In this document: positions 62,157 to 64,000 of the stretch, piece after piece
Layout of the letters: each line of letters begins with the position of its first letter
Numbering within the stretch: the stretch's first letter is position 1
Assembly (NCBI GenBank): GCA_006386115.1
Contig: VFIW01000004.1
Span: 248,001 to 312,000 of the forward strand
Source of the DNA: Globisporangium splendens
Taxonomy: Eukaryota; Oomycota; Peronosporomycetes; Pythiales; Pythiaceae
Length of the DNA stretch: 64,000 bases
Direction: 5' to 3'
Notes under the pieces: generated by a model
Seen by the model: only the letters and a program-made list of their open reading frames with translations
Told to the model about the DNA's origin: nothing
The model's database searches: none
Translations under genes and position numbers: made by a program

Positions 62157-64000
62157 CTAAAATGCGCGCCTGTGTACGTACAGCGAGGTCGGATGCGTCT
62201 GTGGCCACGTCACCCAGAGCTCTTCAATGCGCTCCAAAGCACACTCGTCCAACGCCACGACGAACACGGCGTCGTACCCACCAGCTACAAAGGCAGCAAG
62301 TCGCAGATAGAGCCACACTCAGTCTCGCAGAGCTCGTGTAGAAAAGGACACTGTCGCTAGCTTTACGCAGATACAAACCTCCAGGGACGCCTGCGATGAG
62401 CACGCCTGGGATCGCCATGGTCGCGTCAACCAACTCGGTTTGCTCCGGGGGCTCGATGGGCACCAGCGCCAATTCGCCCATTTCCCTACAAGTTGGCGAG
62501 ACACCAATAGTTTATCAAAACCTCGCCCCGATCTCAACGTTATCCTTGCAAGCACATGGACGCGAGCCACGTACCGCAAATAGTGCCGCACCATAAGGAA
62601 AGACTCGCGAATCGAAGTCAGCACGCTTCCAAGAACTGGGTTCAACTCCTTCCACTACAAAAACAGCCATTTAGGTAAATAGAAACAAGACACATACTGG
62701 GTTGGACTCGCGAAAGTGTACCTGTTCAAACATGCAGTTCACCATTTGCCGGCAATCTCTTTCGATTTGTGAATCACCCTCAGCAAAAAGCTCGTGAAGC
62801 TTCGTGAAGCCTTGTTCAACTTCGGAATTGTACTGGTTCAGCGATGTGATGACGCGGGCGGCTTGCTCAGGCTGCGATTTCTGCCACGCCAAGACCTACA
62901 AATAGCGTCACATATACATCGTGGATCAGACAGGAAACCATTTTTATAGTCCCCTCAGCGATCACGTGACAAAGTGTGGACACCTTTCGGACCATGGACA
63001 CCGTGTGGGAGCCAGCGGTGACATCGCCCATGAACAAACGGAATCCCGATGGCAGCTCGAACTGTTTCTATACATAATATGCACAGAAGAGTAATGCGTC
63101 AAAGTGCCATTTTGTGATTATGACAATGCAAGAACAATCATGCTGCAGTGAACACCCACCACGCGATTCGCAATGTCCCACTTTGCACGGTCTGTGATGC
63201 ATTGCTTGATCTCCTCCGGTTGTAACGCCTCAGGTGATGTGAATGCGTCCAAAATGGACGATGGGAAGCGCGTGTAGCACTGGGAGCCAAAGCACGCGGC
63301 CGAGACATCAAAGCCACTTCCGATCTGAGCACAAACAAGCAAATAAGCACCAATAGTCTGACGCAACATGCTGCAAGCAATAACAAGGTCATTTACCTTT
63401 CGTTGCACAAAGCAGTGGCTCAGTTGCGCCAGGTTGTGAATGAGTTCGAGTCGTTGGTCTTCGTCTTTCAGTGACTCTGGCTGGGTAGTTTCAGCAGGAA
63501 GGAAGTAGTGCACGAGAGCGCCGACGAGAGACGTCACGAGCGCTGCAGAGCTACCGAGACCCGTTTTCATCGCCACTTTGTCACCGTTTGGTTGCTCTAA
63601 ACCCATGGTTGCGCGCAATTAGCTCCATACAGAAGAGGCTATAAAATGTGGATAGCTGTCAACCTTAGAGTGGCACGTACCTTGCATATGTGGAGGCAGA
63701 AACTTTGGCAACGACGCAAGGTTTCGTCGATGAAGTGTCTGGTTCGCGGCTTGGAGCTACATACGCCAGGAAATGCACACAAGCGACATAGGTAGGACTG
63801 TCGCAAGCACTTTCACGCAAACAAATCGAAACCGTACTCGCTTGACTTGTGAGTAGAAGTCGTTGTCTGCTTCCAACACGACGCGGACTCTGGACGCTGC
63901 TTCGTGCAACGCGTGGGCTTTGCTCGCAATACTGTGTGGTGCAACGCCGGCGATGCCGTTCATCGCGCACACAAGCGTTTCCTCAATATACGCATTGCGG
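62157..64000 (-). CDS. Phosphomevalonate kinase (ERG8 type), 5' end beyond window
   Basis: Minus-strand exons: 63838->64000, 63681-63756, 63397-63596, 63160-63324, 62984-63067, 62698-62895, 62575-62654, 62379-62485 and 62157-62284. This is a GHMP-fold kinase: the ATP-binding glycine motif is KTGLGSSAALVTS and a second motif is KIGSGFDVSAACFGS. Then come the family-specific FRLFMGDVTAGSHTVSMVRK and VLAWQKSQPE segments, and the C-terminal glycine loop AGVPGAGGYDAVFVV made by joining the last two exons. The order fits eukaryotic ERG8, which makes mevalonate diphosphate for isoprenoid and sterol precursors in the cytosol. The N-terminal part with the substrate-binding residues lies outside the window. 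The gene is intron-rich, with most introns about 55-90 bp. Confidence 0.88.

Noticed and set aside
1..64000. CRISPR arrays, rRNA genes and tRNA genes.
   Set aside because: No regularly spaced repeats, no rRNA-like conserved blocks and no convincing A-box/B-box pairs were found; absence of tRNAs was judged by eye only.

Overview
The window is eukaryotic nuclear DNA, most likely from an oomycete (stramenopile). The evidence is: short GT-AG introns of about 50-110 bp, very often with GTACGT-type donors; compact genes on alternating strands; stramenopile-style domain combinations (START-FYVE protein, calponin-homology myosin, bacterial-type EF-P with an organellar leader); and start-site sequences resembling the oomycete Inr plus flanking region. 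The relatively high intron density would fit a Saprolegniales-like oomycete better than Phytophthora, but I cannot place the genus.

Left part (1-19.4 kb) is dynamic. A protein kinase runs off the left edge. It is followed by a 5'-truncated non-LTR retrotransposon (1887-4735, minus) bounded by a 14-bp target-site duplication, and by a decayed LRR/coiled-coil gene resembling LRRC45 (5221-7468). Then comes a cluster of glutathione S-transferase genes in which every intact member carries two GST modules in tandem: copy A (minus), a pseudogene split by a second copy of the same retrotransposon (again a 14-bp duplication), an old 5' relic, and copies B (+), C (+) and D (minus). B and D are almost identical but only within the coding region, and lie inverted around C.

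The middle (19.8-41.3 kb) is mostly housekeeping: RabGGTase beta, proteasome beta-2 (PSMB7 type), ribosomal protein S18, a TauE/SafE-type permease, a large myosin with an N-terminal CH domain and a repeated 'AFMK' motif, a GPR180/TMEM145-like seven-helix protein, a probable FAAP100-like Fanconi-complex protein, and an F-box protein with DUSP-like modules.

The right part (41.4-64 kb) holds a multi-membrane-span, cysteine-rich receptor-like gene with several lesions (probable pseudogene), mitochondrial pyruvate dehydrogenase E1-alpha, a START-FYVE protein, the splicing factor USP39/Sad1 with a SAP-like insertion, spastin, organellar EF-P, a small protein with two endosulfine-like FDSAD motifs, a small membrane-anchored protein of unknown function, a PP2C phosphatase and a phosphomevalonate kinase that runs off the right edge.

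No CRISPR array, rRNA or convincing tRNA gene was seen. Exon borders were assigned by eye from GT/AG sites, reading frame and family similarity; no search could be run. The most noteworthy signals are the CH-myosin with its repeated linear motif, the GST array shaped by conversion and retrotransposition, the tandem FDSAD protein, and the two multi-lesion pseudogenes.
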